Both the position numbers and the translations under genes were made by a program. The notes under the pieces were generated by a model that was not told where the DNA came from, made no database searches, and was given only the letters and a program-made list of their open reading frames with translations. Below, piece after piece: positions 25,622-33,804 of a stretch of DNA of 64,000 bases. Positions within the stretch are counted from its first letter, which is position 1. The number at the start of each line of letters is the position of its first letter. Origin of the DNA: Vicinamibacteria bacterium (GTDB taxonomy: Bacteria; Acidobacteriota; Vicinamibacteria; Fen-336); assembly GCA_025994075.1 (NCBI GenBank), contig JAMQGV010000024.1:186001-250000 (forward strand). The letters run 5' to 3'.

Positions 25622-26560
25622 CTAGGCCGGTCCGAAGTAGCCGAGCTTGGCGCGGAGCACCACGTCGTCGCGGCTCGGCACCCGGACGACGATGCGCCGC
25701 CACTTGCCGTCGCGGCGCTTGTTGGTCGACACGTAGCCGAGGCTGTACTGCGAGCGCAGCTCCTCCGCGATGCGGTCGTACACGGTGTCGAGTTCCGAGA
25801 TCCCGGTCGGGAAGTGGACCTGGCCGCCGGTGTCGCGGGCCAGCGTGGAGAGCACGTAAGCGGCCTGGCTGAAGCTCTGGCCGCGGTTCTCGAAGCCGCG
25901 CTCGCGCAGCGAGATCGAGTAGATCGCCACCTCGGTGCGCTTGGCGAGGTCGATCACCTGCTCGTCGTTGACGAGCGACGTCGTGTCCTCGCCGTCGGAG
26001 AGCAGCACCACGGCGCGGCGGCGCAGCTCGCGGTCGCGCTGCCGGCCCAGCTCCTTGAGGCTCACGTAGACCGCGTTGTAGAGCGAGGTCGAGCCCCATG
26101 CCTCCAGCCGGCCGATCGCCTGCTCGAGCGCCTCGCGGTCGCCCGTGTAGTCCTGCAGCACGGTGCGGCGGTCGTTGAACTGCACGACCTGCGCGGTGTC
26201 GCCCGGCTGCAGGGTGCCGATGAAGCGCTTCGCCGCCTGCTGCGCCGCCTTCAGCTTCTGGTCCATCGAGGCCGAGCAGTCGATCATCACGCACAGCGAG
26301 ATCGGCAGCCGGTCGGCCGTGAACAGCGACAGCTCCTGCCGCACGCCGTCCTCGTAGACGGCGAAGTCGTCGCGGCCGAGGCCGGTCGTGTAGCGGCCCG
26401 CCGCGTCGGTCACCGAGACGGTCAGGTTGATGACGTCGATCTCGACCTCGAACACCGGCGGCCGCGGCGTGGCGCGCGGCCGCGGCGGCGCCTGGCCGCG
26501 CAGCGGCAGCGCGGCGGCCCCGAGCAGCGAGCCGAGGAACAGGCGGCGGGGCGCGCTCAC
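25622..26560 (-). CDS. VWFA-domain protein, acidobacterial type, exported
   Basis: A 312-residue protein from GTG 26560, overlapping the upstream VWA gene as GTGA. The N-terminus APRRLFLGSLLGAAALPL resembles a Tat or Sec signal. The segment INLTVSVTDAAGRYTTGL followed by FAVYEDGVRQ is the hallmark of the VWFA-related family abundant in Acidobacteriota (TIGR03436). The metal-ion-dependent adhesion site is DCSAS (Asp94, Ser96, Ser98). It probably mediates protein binding in the periplasm; no enzymatic role is visible. The end faces the long inverted repeat. Confidence 0.88.
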   Translation of the reverse strand: MSAPRRLFLGSLLGAAALPLRGQAPPRPRATPRPPVFEVEIDVINLTVSVTDAAGRYTTGLGRDDFAVYEDGVRQELSLFTADRLPISLCVMIDCSASMDQKLKAAQQAAKRFIGTLQPGDTAQVVQFNDRRTVLQDYTGDREALEQAIGRLEAWGSTSLYNAVYVSLKELGRQRDRELRRRAVVLLSDGEDTTSLVNDEQVIDLAKRTEVAIYSISLRERGFENRGQSFSQAAYVLSTLARDTGGQVHFPTGISELDTVYDRIAEELRSQYSLGYVSTNKRRDGKWRRIVVRVPSRDDVVLRAKLGYFGPA

Positions 26561-27417
26561 GGTTCGCGGGCCGGCACGCTCTCGCCGAAGCGGGCGACCA
26601 CGCCGGGGCGGGCCACCGTCAGCTCCAGCTTGCGCTTCCTGGCACCCGGCAGCGCGTCGTAGACGACGCGGTAGCCCGCCGCCAGCTCGGCCGCCAGCGC
26701 GGGCAGCGCCTTCGACACCGCCATCGACGAGAGCACCGTCTCGTGGCGGCCGCCGCTGCGGCTGGCGAGGGTGTTGAACACGTACTCGTAGTCGAAGCGG
26801 GAGACCTCGCCCCCTTCGGGCGTGCCGAGGTCGGACACCTGCAGCACCAGGTAGCGCACCGGGTGACGCAGGCCCTCGTCGACGACCCGCTGCCGCGGCA
26901 CGTCCGTGAAGCCGATGCCCACTCCGGACACGATCAGCATCGCTGCCCGCGCGCCCTCGGCGGTCTCGCGCAGCGCCTCGCCCGCTTCGACGATGGCGTC
27001 GAGCACGCGGTTGCCGCCCTGCGGGAACACGCGGCGGAGCGCCGGCGCCGCCAGGCTGCGGTCGTCCGTGAAGTCGACCAGCTTCGTCGGCCGGTCGCCC
27101 GTCGTCCACAGCGCGTAGCGCGTGCCCTCGGGCAGCCGCGCGATCGCCGCCGCCACCGCGTTCACGAACTGCTGCCGGAAGTCGCTGCCGAGCGGCTGCG
27201 AGCTGTCGACCAGCACCACGAGGTGCAGCGGCCGGTCGTCGCGGCGGAACGAGAGGGTCGCGCGCGCGGTGCCGTTCTCGACGACCGCGACCTCCTCGGA
27301 CGCGAGGTCGGTGACCGGCACCCCCGCCTCGTCGAAGAACGCGGCGTCGAGTGCCCGGACCTCGACGGCAGGGGCGGCGGCCTGGGCCAGCAGCAGCGAC
27401 AGCACGAAGGGGAGCAT
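26557..27417 (-). CDS. VWFA-like exported protein
   Basis: A 286-residue protein. ATG 27417 begins a signal peptide (MLPFVLSLLLAQAAA); a GTG three codons earlier is an alternative. A region related to the next protein follows (FFDEAGVPVTDL, VAVVENG), then a VWA domain with VVLVDSS as the adhesion-site start. Its third ligand position is less clear than in the neighbour. The two genes are tandem diverged copies and are translationally coupled, suggesting that the proteins act together. Confidence 0.8.
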   Translation of the reverse strand: MLPFVLSLLLAQAAAPAVEVRALDAAFFDEAGVPVTDLASEEVAVVENGTARATLSFRRDDRPLHLVVLVDSSQPLGSDFRQQFVNAVAAAIARLPEGTRYALWTTGDRPTKLVDFTDDRSLAAPALRRVFPQGGNRVLDAIVEAGEALRETAEGARAAMLIVSGVGIGFTDVPRQRVVDEGLRHPVRYLVLQVSDLGTPEGGEVSRFDYEYVFNTLASRSGGRHETVLSSMAVSKALPALAAELAAGYRVVYDALPGARKRKLELTVARPGVVARFGESVPAREP

Positions 27418-27470
27418 GGCTTCCACTCTATAACAGCGACCGGCGATCGGGCGTGTAAGCTCTCGTCAAC

Positions 27471-27953
27471 ATGCGGGCCGCGGTGCTGACGGTTTCGGAC
27501 GGGGTGGCGCGGGGCGTGCGCGAGGACCGCTCCGGCGCCGAGGCGGCGCAGGCGTTGCGCGATGCCGGCCACGAGGTGATCGCCTGCCGGGTCGTACCCG
27601 ACGAGCGCGCAGAGATCGCCGCGGCGCTGCGCCTGCTGGCGATGGAGGCCGACCTCGTCTTGACCACCGGCGGGACGGGTTTCGCGGCCCGCGACGTCAC
27701 CCCGGAAGCGACCCGCGACGTGTTCGAGCGGGAGGCCCCGGGAATCGCCGAACTCCTTCGGGCTCAGGGTCTTCAGCGCACGCCGCTGGCCCCGCTCTCG
27801 CGCGGCGTCGCGGGCCTGCGCGGGGCGTGCCTGATCGTCAACCTGCCGGGCAGCCCGCCCGGCGTGCGCGACGGCCTGTCGTGCCTCGTGCCGCTGTTGC
27901 CCCACGTGGCCGATCTGCTCGCCGGCCGTACCGAACACCCGCCGAAGGGCTGA
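27471..27953 (+). CDS. MogA/MoaB-family molybdenum cofactor protein
   Basis: A 160-residue protein with the full MogA/MoaB fold: [12 protein letters not shown] at the start, [21 protein letters not shown] in the middle (TTGGTG binds molybdopterin) and NLPGSPPG near the end. It would adenylylate molybdopterin before molybdenum insertion. It stands alone between the VWA pair and nuoL. A modABC molybdate transporter is encoded at 43538-46031, consistent with active molybdenum use. MogA and MoaB cannot be separated by eye. Confidence 0.9.
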   Translation: MRAAVLTVSDGVARGVREDRSGAEAAQALRDAGHEVIACRVVPDERAEIAAALRLLAMEADLVLTTGGTGFAARDVTPEATRDVFEREAPGIAELLRAQGLQRTPLAPLSRGVAGLRGACLIVNLPGSPPGVRDGLSCLVPLLPHVADLLAGRTEHPPKG

Positions 27954-28045
27954 ACTCGGCCGGGGGCTGGCCCGCTTTCTGCTAGCATCCCCCCGGTCGA
28001 ACGACGTCCGTTGCTCCGTCGCTCCAACACCTGAGACAAGGAGCC

Positions 28046-30124
28046 ATGAGCGGATACCTCTTCCTGATCCCCCTTCTCCCGCTCCTCGGGTTCGTCCTCA
28101 ACTTCGCCGTGGGGACCCGCCTCGCGAAGCCGAAGCCGTTCGTCACGGCCGTCGCCTGGAGCACCGTCGCCCTCTCGCTGCTGCTGTCGATCTTCGCGGT
28201 GATCGAGGCCGCCGGCAGTCCCGGCCACCAGATCGGCCAGGTGCTGTTCTCGTGGATCCCGGGCGGCATGGCCGAGACCGTGGCGGGCCCGCGCCCGTTC
28301 GCCATCGACTGGGCGCTGCGGGTCGACCCGCTGTCGTCGGTGATGCTGATGGTCGTCTGCGGCGTGGGCTTCCTGATCCACGTCTACGCGGCCGGCTACA
28401 TGGCCCACGACCCCGGCTACGCGCGGTTCTTCTCGTACCTGAACCTGTTCATGTTCTCGATGTTGACGCTCGTGATGGGCGCCAACTACCTGGTCCTGTT
28501 CGTCGGCTGGGAGGGCGTCGGCCTCTGCTCGTACCTGCTGATCGGCTTCTGGTACCACAAGCAGAGCGCGGCGGACGCCGGCAAGAAGGCGTTCATCGTC
28601 AACCGCGTCGGCGACGCCTTCTTCCTGATCGGCCTGTTCACGCTGTTCGTGAACTTCGGCAGCCTCGACTTCGCGACGCTGACCGCGGCCCTCGCCGGCG
28701 GCCACGCCGAGGCGGGCTGGGACGGGCCGCTGACCTTCGCCGCGCTGATGCTGTTCCTCGGCGCCTGCGGCAAGAGCGCGCAGGTGCCGCTCTACGTCTG
28801 GCTGCCCGACGCGATGGAGGGCCCGACCCCGGTCTCGGCCCTGATCCACGCGGCGACGATGGTCACCGCCGGCGTCTACATGGTCGCCCGCTCGTCGGCG
28901 CTCTACGTGCTGGCGCCCGACGCGCTGATGGTCGTGGCGCTGGTCGGCGCCTTCACCGCGATCTTCGCGGCCTCGATCGGCCTGGTCCAGACCGACATCA
29001 AGCGGGTGCTGGCCTACTCGACCGTCAGCCAGCTCGGTTACATGTTCCTGGCCTGCGGCGTCGGCGCCTTCTCGGCCGGCGTGTTCCACCTCGGCACCCA
29101 CGCCTTCTTCAAGGCCCTGCTGTTCCTGTGCGCCGGTTCCGTGATCCACGCGATGTCCGGCGAGCAGGAGCTGCCGAAGATGGGCGGGCTGCGCAAGAAG
29201 CTGCCGTGGACCCACGCGACGATGCTGATCGGCTGCATCGCGATCGCCGGCATCCCGCCGCTGGCCGGCTTCTTCTCGAAGGACGAGATCCTGTGGCTGG
29301 CCTTCAGCCACGGCGGCTACGGGCAGCTCGTGTGGGCGGTGGGCCTCGTCACCGCCGGGATGACCGCCTTCTACATGTTCCGGCTCTACCACCTGACCTT
29401 CTCCGGCAGCTTCCGCGGCACCCACGAGCAGGAGCACCACCTGCACGAGTCGCCGAAGGTGATGACGATCCCGCTGGCGCTGCTGGCGGTCGGCGCCGTG
29501 ACGGCCGGCCTGCTCGGCATCCCCGCCGCGCTGGGCGGCTCCAACTGGATCGAGCACTTCCTGCACCCGGCGATCGCGAGCCTGGGCGGCCACGGCGCGG
29601 CGGCCGGACACGACGGCGGCCACGGCACCGAGCTGCTGCTGATGGGCGTCTCGATCGCGGTGGCGGCGGCCGGCATCGGCCTCGCCTGGATGCTCTACGG
29701 CAGTGCCGACCTGTCGCGGGCCGAGGGCCTCGCGAAGACCTTCGCCCCGGCCCACCGGCTGCTGCTCAACAAGTACTGGGTGGACGAGCTCTACGGGGCG
29801 CTGTTCGTGCGCGGCGTGGCGCTGGGCGGTGGCCACGCGCTGCACGGCACCGACAAGCTGTTCGTCGACGGCGGCGGCGGCGAGGTGAAGCCGGGGCTCG
29901 GCGTCAACGGCCTCGCCTGGTTCACCCGCGACGTGATCTCGAAGCTCTCCAACCTGTGGGACCGCTACGTGGTCGACGGCCTGGTCAACCTCACGGGCCA
30001 TGCCTTCGACAACGGCAGCTACTACGCGCGGCACCTGCAGAACGGCTTCGTGCAGCACTACATCCTCTACTCGGCGATGGGCGTGCTGCTGCTCGTCGGG
30101 CTCACCCGGCTGGCGACCTACTAG
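28046..30124 (+). CDS. nuoL: NADH-quinone oxidoreductase subunit L
   Basis: A 692-residue proton-pumping subunit of complex I with about 16 membrane helices. Conserved segments include NLFMFSMLTLVMG, FVGWEGVGLCSYLLIGFW, KSAQVPLYVWLPDAMEGPTPVSALIHAATMV (in pieces) and FFSKDEIL. A C-terminal His-rich loop (GHGAAAGHDGGHG) lies in the amphipathic-arm region. AAGGAG precedes the ATG. nuoM follows after eight bases. No nuoK or nuoJ is upstream; mogA/moaB is the neighbour, so this locus is detached from the rest of the complex. Confidence 0.95.
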   Translation: MSGYLFLIPLLPLLGFVLNFAVGTRLAKPKPFVTAVAWSTVALSLLLSIFAVIEAAGSPGHQIGQVLFSWIPGGMAETVAGPRPFAIDWALRVDPLSSVMLMVVCGVGFLIHVYAAGYMAHDPGYARFFSYLNLFMFSMLTLVMGANYLVLFVGWEGVGLCSYLLIGFWYHKQSAADAGKKAFIVNRVGDAFFLIGLFTLFVNFGSLDFATLTAALAGGHAEAGWDGPLTFAALMLFLGACGKSAQVPLYVWLPDAMEGPTPVSALIHAATMVTAGVYMVARSSALYVLAPDALMVVALVGAFTAIFAASIGLVQTDIKRVLAYSTVSQLGYMFLACGVGAFSAGVFHLGTHAFFKALLFLCAGSVIHAMSGEQELPKMGGLRKKLPWTHATMLIGCIAIAGIPPLAGFFSKDEILWLAFSHGGYGQLVWAVGLVTAGMTAFYMFRLYHLTFSGSFRGTHEQEHHLHESPKVMTIPLALLAVGAVTAGLLGIPAALGGSNWIEHFLHPAIASLGGHGAAAGHDGGHGTELLLMGVSIAVAAAGIGLAWMLYGSADLSRAEGLAKTFAPAHRLLLNKYWVDELYGALFVRGVALGGGHALHGTDKLFVDGGGGEVKPGLGVNGLAWFTRDVISKLSNLWDRYVVDGLVNLTGHAFDNGSYYARHLQNGFVQHYILYSAMGVLLLVGLTRLATY

Positions 30125-30132
30125 GGGCGACC

Positions 30133-31740
30133 ATGGATTTTCTCCGCGAGAACCTGCTTTCGATCATCACGTTCTGGCCGCTCCTCGGCGCGGCAGTGCT
30201 GCTGCTGCCGCCGTTCAAGGACGCCGTGCGCGCGCGCGCCGCCGCCAACTTCTTCGGCGTCACCGGCTTCCTGGTCAGCCTGCCGCTGTGGTTCTGGTTC
30301 GACCGCGGGGCGGACGGCTTCCAGTTCGTCGAGCGCCACGAGTGGATCCCCTCGCTCGGCATCAGCTACCACTTCGGCATCGACGGCGTGTCGGCGCTGC
30401 TGATCCTGCTGACCACGCTGCTCGGCATGATCGGCATCTACTGCTCGTGGAGCGCGATCACCGACCGCGTGCGCTCGTACTACGTGTTCCTGCTGCTGCT
30501 GCAGGTCGGCATGATCGGCGTGTTCTGCGCGCTCGACCTGATCCTGTTCTACGTGTTCTGGGAAGTGATGCTGGTCCCGATGTACTTCCTGATCGGCATC
30601 TGGGGCGGCGAGAACCGGCTCTACGCCGCGATCAAGTTCTTCCTCTACACGCTGGTCGGCTCGGTGGTGATGCTGCTCGGCATCCTCGCCCTCTACTTCC
30701 GCTCGCGGCTGCTGCCCGGCTTCGAGCAGACCGGCACCTTCGACCTGACGAAGTGGCTGGAGATGGGGGTGCCGGCGGACCTGCAGATCTGGGTCTTCCT
30801 CGCCTTCTTCCTGGGCTTCGCGATCAAGGTGCCGATGTTCCCGTTCCACACCTGGCTGCCCGACGCCCACACCCAGGCCCCGACCGCGGGCTCCGTGATC
30901 CTGGCCGGCGTCCTGCTGAAGATGGGCACGTACGGCTTCGTGCGCTTCTCGCTGCCGCTGCTGCCCTACGCCACGCTGCAGTTCGTGCCGCTGATGGCGA
31001 CGTTGTCGATCATCGGCATCGTCTACGCCGCGCTCGTCACGCTGGTGCAGACGGACATGAAGAAGCTGGTGGCGTACTCGTCGGTCAGCCACTTGGGCTT
31101 CGTGATGCTCGGCATGTTCGCGCTGAACCCGGTCGGGCTCTCGGGCAGCGTGCTGCAGATGATCAACCACGGCCTGTCGACGGGCGGGCTGTTCCTGATC
31201 GTCGGCATGCTCTACGAGCGGCGCCACACCAAGGAGATCAGCCGCTTCGGCGGCCTCGCCAAGGTGATGCCGATCTACGCGACGCTGACGCTGATCCTGT
31301 TCCTGGCCTCGATGGGGCTGCCGCTGCTCAACGGCTTCGTCGGCGAGGTGATGATCCTGATGGGGGCCTACGCGGCCAACCCGCTGTGGGCCTACTTCGC
31401 GGTGTCCGGCATCGTGCTCGGCGCGGCCTACCTGTTGTGGCTCTACCAGCGCGTGTTCTGGGGCGAGATCACCCACGAGGAGAACCGCTCGCTCCAGGAC
31501 ATCAACACCCGCGAGATCGTGACGCTGATGCCGCTCGTCGTGCTGTGCTTCTGGATCGGCGTCTACCCGAAGCCGTTCCTGGCCTTCCTCGACAAGCCGA
31601 TGGCCCAACTCGCCGAGCGCGTCCAGCCCGGCCGCTTCGACCCCACGGGCGGCCCCCGCACGGCCGTCGCCCAGCCGGTCCCCGACCCCCCGGTCACCCC
31701 GGTCTCCGACCCGGCCGTCGTCCCCGACCCGAACCGGTAG
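30133..31740 (+). CDS. nuoM: NADH-quinone oxidoreductase subunit M
   Basis: A 535-residue proton-pumping subunit of complex I. Diagnostic segments are YVFWEVMLVPMYFLIG, VPMFPFHTWLPDAHTQAP, DMKKLVAYSSVSHLGFV and MGLPLLNGFVGE, with the pumping Glu in FWEVM and Lys in FAIKVP. A Pro/Val-rich tail of about 45 residues (GGPRTAVAQPVPDPP) extends beyond the usual end. It directly follows nuoL, but no nuoN comes after; the next genes are leftward PH-domain genes. Confidence 0.95.
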   Translation: MDFLRENLLSIITFWPLLGAAVLLLPPFKDAVRARAAANFFGVTGFLVSLPLWFWFDRGADGFQFVERHEWIPSLGISYHFGIDGVSALLILLTTLLGMIGIYCSWSAITDRVRSYYVFLLLLQVGMIGVFCALDLILFYVFWEVMLVPMYFLIGIWGGENRLYAAIKFFLYTLVGSVVMLLGILALYFRSRLLPGFEQTGTFDLTKWLEMGVPADLQIWVFLAFFLGFAIKVPMFPFHTWLPDAHTQAPTAGSVILAGVLLKMGTYGFVRFSLPLLPYATLQFVPLMATLSIIGIVYAALVTLVQTDMKKLVAYSSVSHLGFVMLGMFALNPVGLSGSVLQMINHGLSTGGLFLIVGMLYERRHTKEISRFGGLAKVMPIYATLTLILFLASMGLPLLNGFVGEVMILMGAYAANPLWAYFAVSGIVLGAAYLLWLYQRVFWGEITHEENRSLQDINTREIVTLMPLVVLCFWIGVYPKPFLAFLDKPMAQLAERVQPGRFDPTGGPRTAVAQPVPDPPVTPVSDPAVVPDPNR

Positions 31741-31773
31741 CGCCGCAGGCGCTCGTCAGCGGCCTGCCTCGCG

Positions 31774-32547
31774 TCAGCTCGCGCCGGCCGCGCGGCGGGC
31801 GGCCGCCAGTTCGTCGCGGATGGCCCGCAACAGGGCGAGCGCCTCGGGGCTCGCCAGCGAGGTCTCGGCCGCCGCCGGACGTTCGTCTTCGTGGTCCTCG
31901 TGGCTGTCGCCGAGGCCGCTGCCCTTCGCCTCGCGCACGCGGTCGAGGATCAGGTCGCGCAGTTTCTCCGGCTCGCTGACGCCCTTGATGAGGCCGCGGT
32001 GGCTCGCCACCTGCTGCTGGGCGTGCGGCTGGGCCGCCGTCGAGGCGCCGCCGCCGGCCGTCTCGACCAGCAGGTCGGCGATGCCGAAGTAGCGCTGCAG
32101 GGGGCCCTGGACGAACCGGACGTTCTGCACGTTCACGTAGGAAAGGGTCACCTCTTCGACCTCGACGACGCCGCGCCGCAGGCGCAGCGCCTGGTCGGTC
32201 AGCGTGTAGCGCAGCATGTCGAGCTCGAGCCGGATCACGGCGTAGCGGAGGGCCGTCGACAGCAGGATCGCGCCGCCGCCGCCCGTCAGCACGAAACCGG
32301 TGACCGCCCCGGCCGAACGCCCGGCGTCGCCCGCAGGCGCGACCAGGGACGTGACACCCGCGGCGATCAGCAGCAGGGCGAACGGGACGCTGACGACGCT
32401 GCTCGCGGCCAGGCCGACGAGGGCGTAGCGCAGGTAGCCCTGGCCCGGGTTCCAGGAGATGCGGCGCTGCGGGTCGCCCGGCAGCACGGGGTCTCCGGCG
32501 GGCAGCTTCAGCCAGCCGCGCGCGAGCTCGATCCACCAGCGGGTCAC
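31774..32547 (-). CDS. Bacterial PH-domain (YdbT-type) membrane protein
   Basis: A 257-residue protein with two membrane helices near residues 42-63 and 80-100, then a bPH2 domain recognisable by LDMLRYTLTDQALRLRRGVVEVEEVTLSYVNVQNV (in pieces) and GPLQRYFGIADLLVETAGG. The C-terminus is charged and helical (EKLRDLILDRVREAKG). It is coupled by ATGA overlap to the upstream PH protein; the two probably form a membrane complex, as in YdbS/YdbT pairs. Function is unknown. Confidence 0.85.
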   Translation of the reverse strand: MTRWWIELARGWLKLPAGDPVLPGDPQRRISWNPGQGYLRYALVGLAASSVVSVPFALLLIAAGVTSLVAPAGDAGRSAGAVTGFVLTGGGGAILLSTALRYAVIRLELDMLRYTLTDQALRLRRGVVEVEEVTLSYVNVQNVRFVQGPLQRYFGIADLLVETAGGGASTAAQPHAQQQVASHRGLIKGVSEPEKLRDLILDRVREAKGSGLGDSHEDHEDERPAAAETSLASPEALALLRAIRDELAAARRAAGAS

Positions 32548-33161
32548 GGCTGGCTCCCGCCTCCCGACGGGTTCCCGCGCCGGGACGAACCCGGCCCTGG
32601 TCCCATGGGGGCTGCGTCGCGAACACTCTGGAGCTGGCGGCGCAGCGCGGCCACCTCGTCGCGGATCTCGCTCAGCACGGCCAGCGCTTCGTCGGGAGCG
32701 CCCGCCGGGCCCTTCGCCGGGGCCGCCGCGCCTTCGGCCGGCAGCCCCTTGCCGCGCCGCATGCGGCTGTACAGGAAGTCGCGCACGGCGTCGAACTCGG
32801 TGAGGCCGATGAAGCTGATCTCGGCACCCGCGTTGCCCGACGCGGTCTGCACCTCGACGGTGCCCAGCCCCAGCCAGCGCTCCAGCAGGCCGCGGTTCAG
32901 GTGGATGTCCTGGATCTTGCCGTAGGTCAGGTAGGACTCGCTGCGGAACAGCCAGCCCCAGCTGACCCCGACCCCGTTGTCGTCGAAGCGGTAGCGCAGC
33001 GTGTTGTAGCGGATCAGCAGCGGGATCAGCGCGATCAGCGCGACCGGCAACCCGAGGCCGCAGGTCGAGACGCTGCCGAGCAGCGCCGCGAGCAGGTACA
33101 GCTTCACGAGTCGCGGGTGTGGCCGCTGGATCCGGCGGATCTGCGCCAGGTCGGCAGTCAT
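32544..33161 (-). CDS. PH-domain (YdbS-type) membrane protein
   Basis: A 205-residue protein from ATG 33161, preceded by GGGGGGA. Two close membrane helices occur near residues 19-47 (VKLYLLAALLGSVSTCGLGL). A bPH2 domain follows: YNTLRYRFDDNGVGVSWGWLFRSESYLTYGKIQDI (in pieces), RGLLERWLGLGTVEV. The tail is Pro/Gly-rich after a helix (IRDEVAALRRQLQ) that is also present in the next protein. It is the first gene of a two-gene leftward operon, divergent from the GntR regulator. Confidence 0.85.
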   Translation of the reverse strand: MTADLAQIRRIQRPHPRLVKLYLLAALLGSVSTCGLGLPVALIALIPLLIRYNTLRYRFDDNGVGVSWGWLFRSESYLTYGKIQDIHLNRGLLERWLGLGTVEVQTASGNAGAEISFIGLTEFDAVRDFLYSRMRRGKGLPAEGAAAPAKGPAGAPDEALAVLSEIRDEVAALRRQLQSVRDAAPMGPGPGSSRRGNPSGGGSQP

Positions 33162-33345
33162 GATTTCCCCCCGGGGGCGGCCCGTGGCCGAGCGCCGCCC
33201 CGGCAGCCTAGCAGGCCGCTGGCGCCCGGGGCTCGCTGGCGTCGGGTGGAGACCTGGCCGGGGCCGCCGGTGGCTCTGGTTCCCACCCCCGGGGGCGGCA
33301 TCGCCGCTCGCGTCCGCATCAAGTTCTGAACCCCCGCGAGGGGGC
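33162..33345. other. Divergent intergenic region with repeated palindromic decamer and a hairpin
   Basis: The gap between the PH-domain operon and the GntR gene is about 225 bp and has no gene. The 13-base word CCCCCGGGGGCGG occurs twice (33168-33180 and 33286-33298), and its core is a perfect decameric palindrome. A short hairpin of five C and five G around GCGA sits at 33331-33344, just before the GntR promoter. The role is unknown; with such GC content chance matches are possible. Confidence 0.35.
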
Positions 33346-33374
33346 TTGCGCGTTCCGCCTTGGCTGTGCATACT
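33346..33374 (+). promoter_or_regulatory. Predicted promoter of the GntR/ABC operon
   Basis: TTGCGC (33346-33351) and CATACT (33369-33374) are 17 bases apart. The start would fall near 33381, only about seven bases before ATG 33388, and no Shine-Dalgarno sequence is present, so the message may be effectively leaderless. The -10 lies inside the operator repeats, as expected for autorepression. Confidence 0.45.
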
Positions 33375-33396
33375 GTGCATATTACAGATGCACAGT
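33364..33396. promoter_or_regulatory. Operator: perfect inverted repeat overlapping the GntR start codon
   Basis: ACTGTGCAT (33372-33380) and ATGCACAGT (33388-33396) form a perfect nine-base inverted repeat with a seven-base spacer. The right arm contains the start codon. A tandem direct repeat of CTGTGCATA (33364-33372 and 33373-33381) adds a further half-site. Such AT-richer symmetry in this GC-rich sequence, covering the -10 and the start, is typical of YtrA-type GntR autoregulation. Confidence 0.7.
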
Positions 33397-33804
33397 GATG
33401 CCCTGATCCTGCTTTCGGCCGCCGATCCGCGGCCCATGTACCAGCAGATCGTCGACCAGATCACCGCGCGGGTGATGGCCGGGGACTGGCGGCCGGGGCA
33501 GCCGCTGCCGTCGATCCGGGAGCTGGCGGCCGGGAGCGGCGTCAGCGTGATTACCGTCAAGCGCGCCTACGAGGAACTCGAGCGCGCGGGCGTGATCGTC
33601 ACCCGCCACGGCAAGGGCTCGGTGGTCGCCGATCGGCCCGAGCCGGCGCGCGCCCTGCTCGAAGAGGGGCTCCGGCACCACTTGCAGGAGGCGATCGCCG
33701 TCGGCGCCCGCCTCGGCCTCGACCGCGCGGCGCTGCACCAGCGCCTGGACGTCGTGCTCGACGGCAACCCTCCCACTTCCCAGTCGAAAGGAAGCCAGTC
33801 ATGA
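33388..33804 (+). CDS. GntR-family regulator, YtrA subfamily
   Basis: A 138-residue regulator. The N-terminal winged helix-turn-helix reads PMYQQIVDQITARVMAGDW, then LPSIRELAAGSGVSVITVKRAYEELERAG (in pieces), and GKGSVV. The short C-terminal part of about 50 residues, without a large ligand domain, marks the YtrA subfamily, which controls adjacent ABC transporter genes. The start is embedded in the operator palindrome. The stop overlaps the ATPase start as ATGA. Confidence 0.92.
   Translation: MHSDALILLSAADPRPMYQQIVDQITARVMAGDWRPGQPLPSIRELAAGSGVSVITVKRAYEELERAGVIVTRHGKGSVVADRPEPARALLEEGLRHHLQEAIAVGARLGLDRAALHQRLDVVLDGNPPTSQSKGSQS

Noticed and set aside
27418..27470. TTGACG on the minus strand upstream of the VWA genes as a promoter
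   Set aside because: The -35-like hexamer has no acceptable -10 at 16-18 bases, so the site was not called.
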